Of a stretch of 64,000 nucleotides of DNA, positions 22,801-34,859 are shown one piece after another. Where the stretch lies: contig NW_006921536.1 of the NCBI RefSeq assembly GCF_000340215.1, positions 5,168,874-5,232,873 on the forward strand, read 5' to 3'. Each line of letters starts with the position of its first letter. Position 1 is the first letter of the stretch. The position numbers were made by a program, and so were the translations under genes. The DNA comes from Pseudocercospora fijiensis CIRAD86. Taxonomy: Eukaryota > Ascomycota > Dothideomycetes > Mycosphaerellales > Mycosphaerellaceae. The notes under the pieces were generated by a model. It worked only from the letters and a program-made list of their open reading frames with translations. It was not told where the DNA came from and searched no databases.

Positions 22801-25525
22801 ACTACCTCTGTATAGTTTACCTAGACGATATCCTAGTCTATACGCACTTACCTAACATTGCGGAACATTAGGCCGCCGTACGTAAGGTCCTCGACCGCCT
22901 ACGAGCCTATAGCCTATATTACAAACCTTCTAAATGCACCTTTGCTACTAAAGAGGTGTCCTTCCTTAGCTTCCTCGTATTAACCGATAGTGTTAAGGCT
23001 AATCCTAATCGGATTAAGACTATTACTAAGTAGCTAATACCTACTAGTATTAAGGAGCTTTAATCGTTCCTCGGCTTTGCTAATTTCTATCGTCGCTTTA
23101 TTAAGGGCTATTTACGGCATATAATGCCCCTAACTAAGCTTACTAAAACTAAGGCCAACCCTACTAGAGAATTTAAATAGACTAATAGAGTATAAGCCGC
23201 TTTTAACGGTCTAAAGCAACGCTTTACTAAAGTCCCCTTATTGCACTATTTCGTACTAAGCAAACAGATCCGAATTGAGACTAACGCTTTACAGTTCGCT
23301 ATATTAGCTATTATGTTATAGCAGGCTAATAACACCTACTAGCACCCGATTGCCTTCTTCTCGAGGAAGATAATTAATACTAAACGTCGCTACGAGACCT
23401 ACGAGTAAGAGCTCCTAGCTATTGTCGAGGCCTTTAAGTATTAGAGGCACTACCTCGATAGGGCTTAATATACAATATAGGTCTATATAGACTATAACAA
23501 CCTCCGTAGCATTACTAAGGTTACTAGGGTTATAGGTCGACAGGCTAGATAGGCCGTCTACCTCGCCGGGTTCGATTTTAATATATTATACCGGCTAGGC
23601 GTAAGTAACCCTACCGATAGCCTATCGAGGCGACCTAATTACGATAGCGAGACCTAATATATTAATTTATTGTTTCTAACCCTATAGTATAAAATTGCTA
23701 TAGCCCGTATTGTTAATAAGTAAACGTAGGATAAGCGGACCTCCGGACCCCGCGGCGGCAATAAATACTATAGCAGAGTTGTCGTTCTTCTAGTATACGT
23801 TAAAAAGGACGTAGATCGCTCGAGCTATAACGACTCGATTAAAGATATTGCTATCTATAGCGACAGTACTATAGAAGAGGTTGTAGTTAATCTAGCTACT
23901 AGTACTATTAGATATATATAATACGTACCTCGTTCGATAGCGAGGGTGCTATTAAATAACCTTATAAATAGGGATAGTTAATCGTTTATAGATAAGCTAT
24001 TACGTACTTAGTAGAGGGACGCCTTTGCTATCGAGCGTATTAATAGGCTTATAAGTAGACGGGCGACTCGATCTAGTAAGAGTAATAGTTAGTCGATCGA
24101 CGACAAAGGTTACTTAAAATTCAAGGGTAGATACTATATCCCCGCTAAGCAATCGATTAGATAAGAGCTTTTAAAGAGGCACTATAATAGTAAGCTCGCT
24201 AGTTACTATAGTATAGAGAGGTTGTACGAGTTACTATCGCGTATATACTACTAGCTAAATAGTAAGCGGTATATAAAGGAATATATATAGACCTATATAG
24301 TATGCTAGCGAGTTAAGGCACTAAAGTACTTACTATTTAGCGAGTTGTCTTTACTTCCTGTTCCTAGGAAGCTATTTACTAAGCTTATAATAGACTTTAT
24401 TATAGGCCTTCCTCCTACTAAGCGTAGGGGCAGCAAGGATATATATAATGCTATCCTTATTATAGTAGACCGATTTACTAAGGGCGCTCGATACATCCCG
24501 GCGCGGAAAGATTAGACTACTATTAATATAGTAGAGGCGCTATAGAATAATATCTTCTATACCTATTAGGGAACCCCTAAGGGGATAGTATCTAATCGTA
24601 GATCGATACTAATATCGCACTATTAGAGCGAAATATGCCTATAGCTAAGACTAAAGTATCGGCTATTAATAGCCTTCTATCTACAGACTAACGGTTAAAC
24701 AGAGAGACAGAATGCTACCCTATAGCAGTACCTACGCAGTTACATTAACGAGAACCCTAAGGATTGGGTTAATCTCCTATAGCCTACAGAATTCGTATAT
24801 AACAATAGTATACACTTATTAACTAAGGTTTTACTATATATAGCTATAATAGGCTAAAACGCTGCCCTACTACAAGATCTATTTACCTCGCTCGAGGCCG
24901 AGCGTAAGGAAAGGGAAGCGCGTCAAGTACTAGAAACACTAGCGGCAATAGAACGTGTCTAGAAGATGCGAGAAATCTATGCTAAGATAGCTAAGAAGCT
25001 AACAAGGGCTTAAGAGTACTAAAAGACCTACTACGATAAGCGCTATATACTAATAACCTTTAAACAAGGCGATATAGTTATACTAAGTACTAAGAACCTC
25101 CGTATCCGCAAATACCTATTACCTAATAGCAAAATAAGGCCTAAGCTCGCACTAAGATATATTAGCCTATTTCGCATTCGAGAGGCTAAGGGCATATAGG
25201 CCTACTAGTTATAGCTTCTACCCTATTATACTATCTATAATACCTTCTATATATCCCTCCTTAAACTATACTACTAGCGTAAAGGCGATAAAGCGCCTAC
25301 CGAGTTAGAAGAAGTCTTAGCTAATAGTAAAGAACTATAGTCTATAGAGCGTATACTAAAGCATTAGACTAGGCAAGGTAAGAAGGAGTACCTACTAAGA
25401 TAGTAAGGCTATCTACCTAAATAGGACTCGTAGGAAGCTAAAGGTTCCTTCGAGGATATAACTAAGTTGTTAGATAAGTATTAGACTAGTATAAAGAACA
25501 AGAAGAAGGCTAAGGGCCTATAATG
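19840..25525 (+). pseudogene. E2 gag-pol remnant, RIP-degraded
   Basis: Gag runs from about 19,840 to 21,640. It has Pro-Thr-Lys/Glu short repeats near 19,970-20,040 and a zinc knuckle near 21,499-21,540 ('KCFNYNSTSYLLG', one Cys now Tyr). It is split by the MITE at 20471-20863. The protease region ('DLGNSV'-like) is near 21,770. Reverse transcriptase is open at 22281-22682 with 'YIDYRRLN' and 'DAYYRICI', then a YLDD box near 22,820. RNase H and integrase follow, then a chromodomain near 25,340-25,470. Most of the many in-frame stops fit loss of CAG, CAA or TGG. Confidence 0.86.
20471..20863. mobile_element. hAT-like MITE, 393 bp, nested in E2 gag
   Basis: The ends are perfect inverted copies TAGACCCCG and CGGGGTCTA, extending imperfectly to about 21 bp. 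The element is flanked by an 8-bp duplication TTAATAGA (20463-20470 and 20864-20871), the TSD length of hAT elements. The empty site is visible in E1 near 17,930. Sub-terminal runs of GGTTTAGTTT on the left and AAACCAAAC on the right look like transposase-binding repeats, and the middle has four copies of a GTCGCATATC-like decamer. It has no coding capacity. CA and TG are frequent, unlike the host. Confidence 0.9.
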
Positions 25526-26696
25526 TCGCCTAGGAATAATACTACCCCTAGGGTGCTATTAGCTAACTAATTAGAGGCAAGACAATTGTTAGCAAGGGAC
25601 AATAAGACTATACTACTATAGTAAATGCGTACTAAGTGTTAACGCTACCTCTTTACTAGCGCCCCTATAAGACCCTTCTTTAACGCCCTCTCTTGTTCCT
25701 TTATTCTATTAAGGCCTCGAGGCCTAGGCGATCGGCGAGGACGGCGTCGCGCTTATAATAGCGCGGCCGGCGCGACTATGTTAGTAACGGTATTGCGGAG
25801 TGTGTTACTATTTAAGAAAGGAAGGATACGGCGATACTAGTAACGGTGTTGCTAAGTTGTTATTAGTTAAAGAAGGAAATTAGAAGTAAGGTAAAGTTAG
25901 CGCTAAGACGACTAGCGCCGCTATTATTAACATTACTTGCTACTATTACTATACCTACGGACACAACCTTACCTACACTACGAGCCTAAGGCACCTTTAA
26001 TCAAAACTTTAATTAAAACTTTAAGCCGCCTAAAAGATTGAGCGACTAATAGACTAACTAAGGGCAAAACTATAGAGCTAAGCTAGCCGGGGTCGATCTT
26101 GCGGACAATAGGTTACTCCTCGATCTTTCCGACCCTTTAAGCGAGGCGAACCTCTACTACTACACTTATAATAGCCTTTATCTATAGAAACTAGACGAGC
26201 TGTGTTTTTTTTTAAAAAGATAAGATAAGATTAACACTCGAAGGCTACTAAGCCTAACTAGTTAGGGCTAGTAAAACTACGATAGTAAATAATAGCCCTC
26301 GTAATAATAAGAATAACCCTCGGAAGCGGACATTGCTAGGTCTTTTAAGAGTAGACGTAAAGAACTCGGTACGATATTACTTAGAATAGAGGCAGGGCTA
26401 TAATACCTCGTACGTCTACCTATTATAGTAGGGAAGACGCGCTCGTATTATAATTAGTCGAAGGCCCTTAATTCTTGTAGATATATATTACTTTATAGGT
26501 TATTAATAATAGGAATAGCGTAGTTAGAGTTAGACATTGTGTTAGAAGGTAAGGTTTGATATAGTTATATAATTAGGTAGTTAAGTGTTCAATTTAGCGT
26601 AGGCTAAGCAGCTTATTAGACTTGCTAAGTTAGTAGCAATAGAGGTCGTAGAACATTAATAGGCTACGAGGGCGCGGCCTTTAGAAGGGAAGCGTA

Positions 26697-26893
26697 TATT
26701 AGGGCTAAAGAGGCTATACGTAATTGGTATATAACTAGGCTAAGTGAAGCTAGGGTCTTAGTGCCTTAGGTAGGGCTTAGCGCCTAGCAATAGGCTAACT
26801 TGCCTACCTTCCTCCCTCTCCTCCTAGCTCCTTATCGAATACTACTCGTACCTACTACTACCCTATCTACCTGCTAATATAACCCTTCTTACA
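26697..26893 (+). repeat. E2 3' LTR, 197 bp
   Basis: It runs from TATTAGGGC to CCCTTCTTACA, preceded by a purine-rich AGAAGGGAAGCG tract and followed by TSD CTTAC. Confidence 0.92.
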
Positions 26894-26949
26894 CTTACCC
26901 TATACCTATAAGATTATCGAGCCTACGCTTATTTTATACAAATATACTA

Positions 26950-29900
26950 GCTTCCGCACGCCCCGATTTAGACGCCTACTCGTTAAATATCGCTTTTTAT
27001 TTTAAGGAATTCTTAGCTAACGCGGGCTACGCTAAATTAGTATACTAGAAGTAGAGAGACTTATTAAAAGCAGTCGTTACGACAATTACTACTTATTATT
27101 AGCCCCTAGAGGAGTATATATCCCGAAAGCTCTCGGACTTTAGAGACAGTACCTCGCTAGGTTTCTCTTAGGACTAGGTAGTTAACCGCTCTTTAGTTAT
27201 AGTAGTAGCGAAGACGCTAATTATACTCTATAACGAACTTATAGTTTTAGATACGATAGAACCTAACGACTTAGCGGCTCCTACTCTAGAACTAGCACTA
27301 CCCTTACTAGATATAGTAGTGCCTATAGGTCCGGATGCTAGTCTATAGCTACGTCGCCGTCGGACTATTTTAGTAGCTAGTACGCGACGTGTTATATACG
27401 TACGTTACAGGTTCTTACCGATTGTTTTCTCCCTAGGTCTGCGAGAACTTAGTGCCTTAGAGCTATTAGTCCCTAGTAGCCCTGCCTTGTTCTTACTAGT
27501 TTCTGTCGACCCTAAGTAGCAGGGTCCTAAGTAACAAGGTCCTAAGCCTAAATAGGAGGATACGGAGCAATAGAGCCCTAAGCCCGAATAGTAAGAGCTT
27601 CCGGCCCTAAGTAGTCTAGAGTCCTCTTTATTAGGTCCTAAGCCTTACTAATAGGGTACTTATTATTAGGAGCTTTAGTAGCGGAGTCCTAAACCGGAGC
27701 ATTAACGTCCTAAGATATAGCAGTAAGGGCCCCGATAATAAGAGCCGTTACTTCTACTAGTATCGGCCGAAAATATAGCTAACACATCCTAAGAGATAGA
27801 CCTAGATTTCTAGCGTATAGACTTAGTATACGTAGAACCTAGCGTCGAGCGTAACCTACCTCCTTAGTAGTAGATATAGCGCCGCCGATCGGTCGACGCT
27901 TTCCTAGGTATAGAGGCTAGGCGTCTAGTCGCGGACCGCTAGCGAGTACGTAATACTAGCGCGGGACTATCCTCCTAAAACTAGCGTAATAGTAAGCAGC
28001 TAGCTTACGACAACCCGTAGCTCTAACGCCTACGAGAGGGCGCGTAACGCAAAGCCCTAGTATATAAGAACTAGAACGCCGCTAGCGCGGACGCAGCTAC
28101 CGAAGACGCAGATAGCGAAATCCTAAACGCCGCTAACCTAGCTGTCCTACGTAATAAGATACGCTAGCTATTTAGACAACTATTAAATTAATAAGTTATC
28201 TAAACCTAATAACTTAGAGACGAGATCTAGGACGAGATTAACTAGTTACGCTAGAGTATCCCTTCGAGCTTAGTATAGAATAGGCTAGATACTAGAAGAG
28301 CTAAACGCCTCGCGCGTATAGGTTTATATAAATAGGCTCCGTATAAACAAGTTCCGTTAGCCCTACTATCTAACCCGGTCGAATCCTAGTCTTATTAGTT
28401 ATACCGTAATATATAACGTAACGCCGAGGCTAGGCAACGCTACTATAGCTAAGGCGCTACTACTAGTAGAGGGCCTCTAAGCCCGAGCCCCGGCGATTCT
28501 AGTACCTAGGGTAGGAACTTTAGCCCTCGCGGTTACCGCTTTAACCCGCACTACGTCGATAACTTCTAGTTTAGCCGCTTACCCTATTATAGCCTATAGC
28601 GTTCTTAGCGTTTAGAGAGGTTCGACCCGATAGATATCGGGTACTTCTACTCTAACGCCCTATATATAGACTTAGACGGCTAGGACATCTATATATACGG
28701 CAATAAGGTTACCTTTACCTTAGTATACCTATTTTTAGACGCGGCTTACGATTACGCGGTAGTTAATTACGCTCGTATAGTGCGTACCTAGCTTACTAAG
28801 TGCCTACGTAGGGCCGTATAGTAATAGTTTATTTACGAGCTTAGGAGCAATAATCGTAATACTATATATAGAGGAGAAGGCATCGAGCGTTAGTATAAGG
28901 CACTAAGGGACAAGTTTAGTAGATCTATTATCGAGGCCTAGGATAAGCTATACGCCGAATCCTATACGATATAGGACGTACGCAACCGTAGAGTACCCTA
29001 GTAGTTTATTATAAACTATATTCGCTACGTATGCGAGGTAGGTCTTGAGATAGACCCTAATAGACCGTACGCTCTCCTCTACTAGGTATAGTTACGATTC
29101 GAACCCCGCCTATAAGACAAGCTCGATAAGCCTTTACTAAGCGATACGATTTACACTTTTACGCGAGCTATAGAAGACAAATACGAAGTATAGTACCGTA
29201 GGTACCTATAGTCCGATAGCTACGGCACTACTCGAGGCTGTAATAGGTATAACGGTAAGTTATAATATCGAAACGCTTGTAATAACAACCGATACGCCGA
29301 TTCCTCGGGCGTATATCGCGATACTTTAGGTCGCAGTTACGCTAGTAGGTTCGATAATCGGTACGCCGTAGCAGTACGCGGATATCGCGACAATTTAGAT
29401 CGCAGTTACGCTAGCGGCTATAGTAATAAGCGCCCTAGAAATAGTAGCTATACTAATTAAAACTAGTATTAGCGTTAAGATTAAGGAAACGATAGGTAAG
29501 CCCTAGCGGGGGAGGGACGCTAAAAAGAGTACGCTTCTAACTATAATAACCGAGTAGAGCTACGTAATAATAATCGAGGCTACGAAGTACGCGGTAGTAA
29601 TCGAAATACTAATTATAAACGACGATAAGATAGAGATACGCGAAACGACGTACGCGATGCCTAGGGTTAGTAAGAACGCGGCCGTTAAAATAATAATGCC
29701 CCGCGTAACTATTACGCTAATAAGTAGGAACCGGAGCCTTAGGTCGAAGATCCTACCTCTATCCTATACCCGAGTTTATACTTACGCCTATAATTAAGCT
29801 TACGCTACTCGGCTAGGCTACTAAGCCCGCACTCTATACCGGTATATTTTAACGACTAGGTAGATATCTACTATAGATTAGACGACGTAGATAATAACGC

Positions 29901-32900
29901 CTCTTCTTAGGACTCTATATTAGTATACTATAGCGAAGTTCTACTACTATCGCCCTTTTCCCTATACGTTAGTAAGTACCTTCCTCCGGCTATAGAACCC
30001 TTCGCTATAATATAGCCTTTAAAGTTCTTATACTTAAATTATAGCGCGAAGTTCGATAGTAATAATCTCTTATAGGACTATAGGCGTACTAAGTACGCTA
30101 CGGAGCTAACGCCTAAGAAAGATAGCGTAGAGGAAGACGCTAGGCTTATTAAGTCCGCTATATTGCTAAAGGTTAAGGGAGGCTACGCGTTCCGAGGCTA
30201 TTATTATTTACGTACGGTCGTATGCCTATAGAAGGACGGTACCGAATACGCGGTCTACCTAGATATAGGCGCGATAGTATTACTTATCGATAAGGCCTTT
30301 CTACGCTAGATACGCCCGGATATCGAGCGTAAGTGCTTAGTAGCTTTACTAAAGGTTAAGGGCGTAGGTTCGACGGATATTAGTAAGTACGTAGATCTCG
30401 ATTTTTAGGTACTAGGAATCGTTAAGAGTACTAAGGTTATCGCCTATATATATTATAAGGTATACGTCGTTAGAGAGCTAGGTACTAAGTTCCTTATAGC
30501 GATAGATATTATCGGCCTAGAAGGTATTAAAATCAACGTACTATACTATATAGTAACGATTAACTCCTACGAGAAGGTAAAGATTCCCCTACTAGTAGGC
30601 CGTAAAGATTAGATTAAGTTCCGTACGGTTATATACTCGGGCGATAAGAACGTCGTTCTAGTATCGCAGACTATAACTTTAGTGCCTATCTAGTTTAGAA
30701 CGTATCTCCCTTCGGACCGAGACGTTGCGTTCTACCTATAGAACTAGGAACTTAAGAATAAGGCCCTAACTATCTACGCCGTAGTAGTAGACGCTACGGT
30801 AAATTTCGTATAGGTCCGTAACGATACTAATTAGCTATAGACGCTGCTATAGTATATAAAAATAGGATATATACGCGAGTGCGACTACTATAGCTACTAC
30901 TATATAGCGCCCGAAGAGTACGCCGTAGCTAGCCTTCCGCTACCGGACCTACCGAACCCCGTAAAGGAGAGGCAGCTTTTTAATAGAGTAATAGCGTATA
31001 GTACTAAGAAGCAGGTATAACGTATCGAGGCTATAGTAAAGAAGTACGAAGACCTATAGAGAGATAAGGGCACTACCGTAGACATCCCTAAGTCCGATTT
31101 CCTAGAGGTTACGCTAAAGCTAGGCTACGAAAACGATAAAGTCCCTACGGTAGCGTACCTACTCTACGCCCTCGATAAAGAGGTCGTAAATAAGACCTTC
31201 GACCCTCTATATACGTAAGGGAAGATGTCCTTTACTACTAAGCCTACTTAGTTCGGGTTCCTAGTCTTTATAGTCTAGAAGACGACTATAGTAGATAGCA
31301 AGCTAGTCCGTAAGGGACGTATAGTCGTAGATATTAGAGGCCTAAACAAAATTATAGCTAAGGATTCTTACCCGCTCCCTAGATAAGAGGATATTATTAA
31401 GGCGCTACGCGGCTCGACTTATATTATAACGGTAGACGTAGTATTATTTTTCTACTAATAGGCCGTAGCCGAAAAGGACCGTAGCAAGTTCGCTATAAAT
31501 AGCTACCGCGGCTAGGAACAAATATACGTAGCTATTATAGGTTTCTCTAATAGTATATAATATATCTAGCGCTAGCTTAATAAGATCCTTAAGCGCTATA
31601 AGTCCTATTATCGCGCTTATATCGACGATATCGTTATCTATTCCTATATCTTCGAAGAGCACCTATAGTATCTAGACGCTGTTTTTAAGTGCTTAGTAGG
31701 CAAGAATATAAGTATCGTACCGTATAAGTTATTCCTCGTATATCTATCTACGAAGCTTTTAGGCTAACGAGTGTTAGGACTAGGATACACTACTTATAAG
31801 GAAAAGGTCTAGGCTATCCTAGACTTAAAATTCCCTACTACGCTAAAAGATATTAAATTTTACTTAGGACTTACTAGATAGTAACGCTAGTATATTCTAT
31901 ACTACTCTACGATTACGATACTATTCGAGAACCGTAAGAAAGAGCTCCTACGTTTTAGGCTTTTAGCCTAGCGAATAAAGGCAATAAGCGTAAGCGCTAC
32001 GCTATAAGGACTCTAGCCTTCGACTTAGATAAATCGCTAGAGACGGAATATAAAGCCTTCGACATCCTAAGACAGATATGCCGCGATATTAAGTTCTCCT
32101 ATTACGCGGACCCTAATCGCCCTATATATATCAACCTAGATACCTACGTAGGAGAATTCGCGGTAGTAGTATACTACGTTAGGGGAGACCTAGAGCCGAC
32201 TATCGAGAACGGTAAGGCTATACGCTTCCTAGCGGATTAGGTACAAGTTATTATATACCTTAGTAAAGCACTTACGGACGTAGAAAAGCGGTATCTAGCT
32301 ACTAAACTCGAGGTTAGAGGACTAGTCTAGACGGTACGTAAGGCACGAATAATCCTATAGGCGGCACGTAAGCTAGTATATATATTTTCTAACTATATAG
32401 CGGCCCTAGGAATTACTACGGTAGCGAGCCTAGTAACGACTACGTCTACGGACAAGCTTAACCTCCGTCTAGTATAGGCTAGTTAGTACCTCTCTTAGTA
32501 CTCTAAGCTTAAGGTATACTACCGCCTAGGATGCCTTTATAGAATACCGGACGCCTTAAGTAGGCTCGTAGCGGATCTTAACCGAGCGGTAGATTAAGTA
32601 TACGATATGCTAGATTCCCTAGTATACGACGATCCTGCCTCTATAAATAATATAATCGACGCGTACTATATATATCTATACGAAAGCGAGGGTATAATTT
32701 GTTTTTACGCTATAATAGTCGACGAGCACTCCGGTAGAACGTATACGTCCGACGAGCCTATAGTTTTCTACTCCGTACTTATAGAACTCGCTATCGAATT
32801 TAAGGACGACTTAAAGGCGGGATATACTAAGGACCCCTATTAGTCTGCAATCCTAGCTTAGCTAAACGCTATAAAAGAACGCCGCCTACGAGCCGCCGCT

Positions 32901-34500
32901 AAGAGGACCCTAGACGCTAATAACAACCCTAATTATAAGGAAGCGGATATTATAAGCGAGGCCGAGTCGAGCCTATTAGGACTTTGTTTTTTCTTACGCG
33001 ATAACCTTATCTATTTTAAAGACAATACCGACGGTAGAGAGAGGCTATACATTCCCTGCTCCCTATATAAGGAGGTCTTCTAAATAGCCTACGATTATTA
33101 TTACTACGTAGGTTATTACCGCACTTACGCTCGCCTATACGCTAGCTTCTATATACGCTAGCTCGGGCGCGAGGTCTCTAAGTATATCGCTTATTACTCC
33201 GAGTATATCCTAAACTAGACGCTACGCTATCCTCTATATAGTAAATTGTAGCCGATTAAATGCTAGCCTATTCTATAGTACGCTGTTACTACGGACTAGG
33301 TCTACGGCCTACTATCTAATAAAGACGGCTACGATAGTTTCCTTATAGAGACGTATAAGTACTCTAAGCGCGTTATACTACGTAAGTGCAAATTAACGTA
33401 GATAGCGTAGTAGTATAGTAGCGATTAGATCTAAGGATATATCGAAATAGAACGCAACCTTCTAGCTATTATAATCGGCGACTGTAACCCTATTTAGCTT
33501 AGCGAATTTATAAAGGCAGCCTTTAAGAAGTTAGGTACGAGGTTCTTTGCGACTATAGCGTACTATCCCTAGTCCGACGGCTAGTCTAAGCGAACTAATT
33601 AGACCGTAGAGATCGCACTCCGATTCTTTACTTTAAATTATTTAGACGCTAATTAGACGGACGTACTTCTATATATCTAGGCCGAGCTTAATAACGCTAG
33701 GAATGCTTCTACTAGAGAGGTACCTAATATTCTAATTTAAGGATTTAAGACGAACTTAGACGCGCTAAACCCTCTTACTAAGCTTCGAGTCCCTACGGAG
33801 GACTACTTAGTATTACGATAGGAGGTACGCGACTAGGCTACGGACTCTCTCGCGTAGGCGGTAGCGATAATAAAGGACCGATACGACCGTAAGCATCGCC
33901 CTATTTCTTTTAAAATAGGCTAAAAGGTACTACTTAAGCTCTATAAGAGATACCGCTTACTAGGGAACTCTAATCGTAAGCTCTCTACGTAACGCACTAG
34001 ACTATTTAAGGTAGTACGCCTAGTCGGCAACCTCGCGTACGAGCTCGATCTCCCCCTAGTAATACGTATCTACCCTATAATCTTAGTTTTATAGTTAGAA
34101 CCTTACTCTAAGGGCCGCGACCTATACGACCGAGAGATGCTAGTAACTAGAGCCTAGCCTAGTAGATAAAGCACCTTTCGACGACGACTACTTATATCTA
34201 AAGGCGCTCTATTACGAGATCGAGAAGCTCCTCGGACGTAGGGTCTCTAGAGGTAAGACGTAATATCTAGTTAAGTAGCGTAGCTACGGTTACGCGTATA
34301 ACGTATAGTACGATACAGACGACCTTCGCGACTCGGCGGAACTTGTCTAGGAGTACGACTGCCTCTATCTATACTAAGCGCTACGATAGTAGGCGCTATA
34401 ATAGTAGGCACTAGTAGCGCCGTCCCTAGGCGCGCTATAGTTAGTAGTAGGAGAACTACAAGCTCGGCCTTCTCGGAGGCCTAGCCTACGTAACTCCTAA
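26950..34500 (+). pseudogene. E0 gag-pol remnant with chromodomain
   Basis: One plus-strand reading phase can be followed from about 26.95 kb to about 31.95 kb, broken only by TAG/TAA stops of RIP type. Gag has a long Pro/Gln-rich stretch (about 27.5-27.75 kb) and an Asn/Arg/Tyr-rich tail (29.2-29.7 kb). Protease shows 'YLDIGA' at about 30,256-30,273, with the usual Thr/Ser now Ile. Reverse transcriptase has 'AYIDDIVIYS' from 31,615. The phase shifts near 31.96 kb. RNase H follows, then integrase (33.3-34.1 kb; the second catalytic Asp lies in 'GDCNPI'), and an 'LPGKPNRKL'-type end recognisable near 33.95 kb. After a second shift near 34.17 kb comes a chromodomain (34,215-34,370; 'EIEKLLGRRVSRGKT'). 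Confidence 0.83.
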
Positions 34501-34859
34501 CGAGCCGCTATATAGAAGGATAACTAAGCAGGATTATACGCAATAATAGGCATCTCTACTGCGGCATATTACGTTATAGTATTATTATCTATAATTAAAT
34601 CGTACCCTACTTTACTTCGTTTTAAAATACGTAATAGTTTACTTTATTATCCTCCCTCTATTATCGCTCCTTGCTCTAAGGCGCGCGGTAACGCGTCTTA
34701 TTATTATTATAAACGCGGGACGCGTCCTATTATCGGACAGGCCGTACTATATATATAAACGGCGTAGCGTAAGCGAGGTAAAGTTTGTATTATAATAACG
34801 TAGAACGCCCTAGTAACGCCGCAAATTTTCGATACTATATATACGTAGTATATTAAACT
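34501..34859 (+). other. Spacer between pol and the extra frame of E0
   Basis: No coding phase is clear. TATATATAAAC at about 34,749-34,759 resembles a TATA box about 100 bp before the extra frame, but RIP can create such runs. Confidence 0.4.

Larger units (their letters stand above)
19417..26893 (+). mobile_element. Ty3/gypsy chromovirus E2 inserted in the E0 leader
   Basis: The element has 197-bp LTRs and the duplication CTTAC at 19412-19416 and 26894-26898. It is 7,477 bp long, or about 7,076 bp without the nested MITE and its TSD. It has the same family and gene order as E1 but the opposite orientation, so E1 and E2 form an inverted pair 468 bp apart. The bases after the 5' LTR (TAGTATTCGATC) may be a primer binding site whose TGG start became TAG. 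Confidence 0.93.

Noticed and set aside
34740..34765. TATA box for the extra frame of E0
   Set aside because: RIP creates TA runs freely across the block, so the match is not evidence of a promoter; kept only as a remark.
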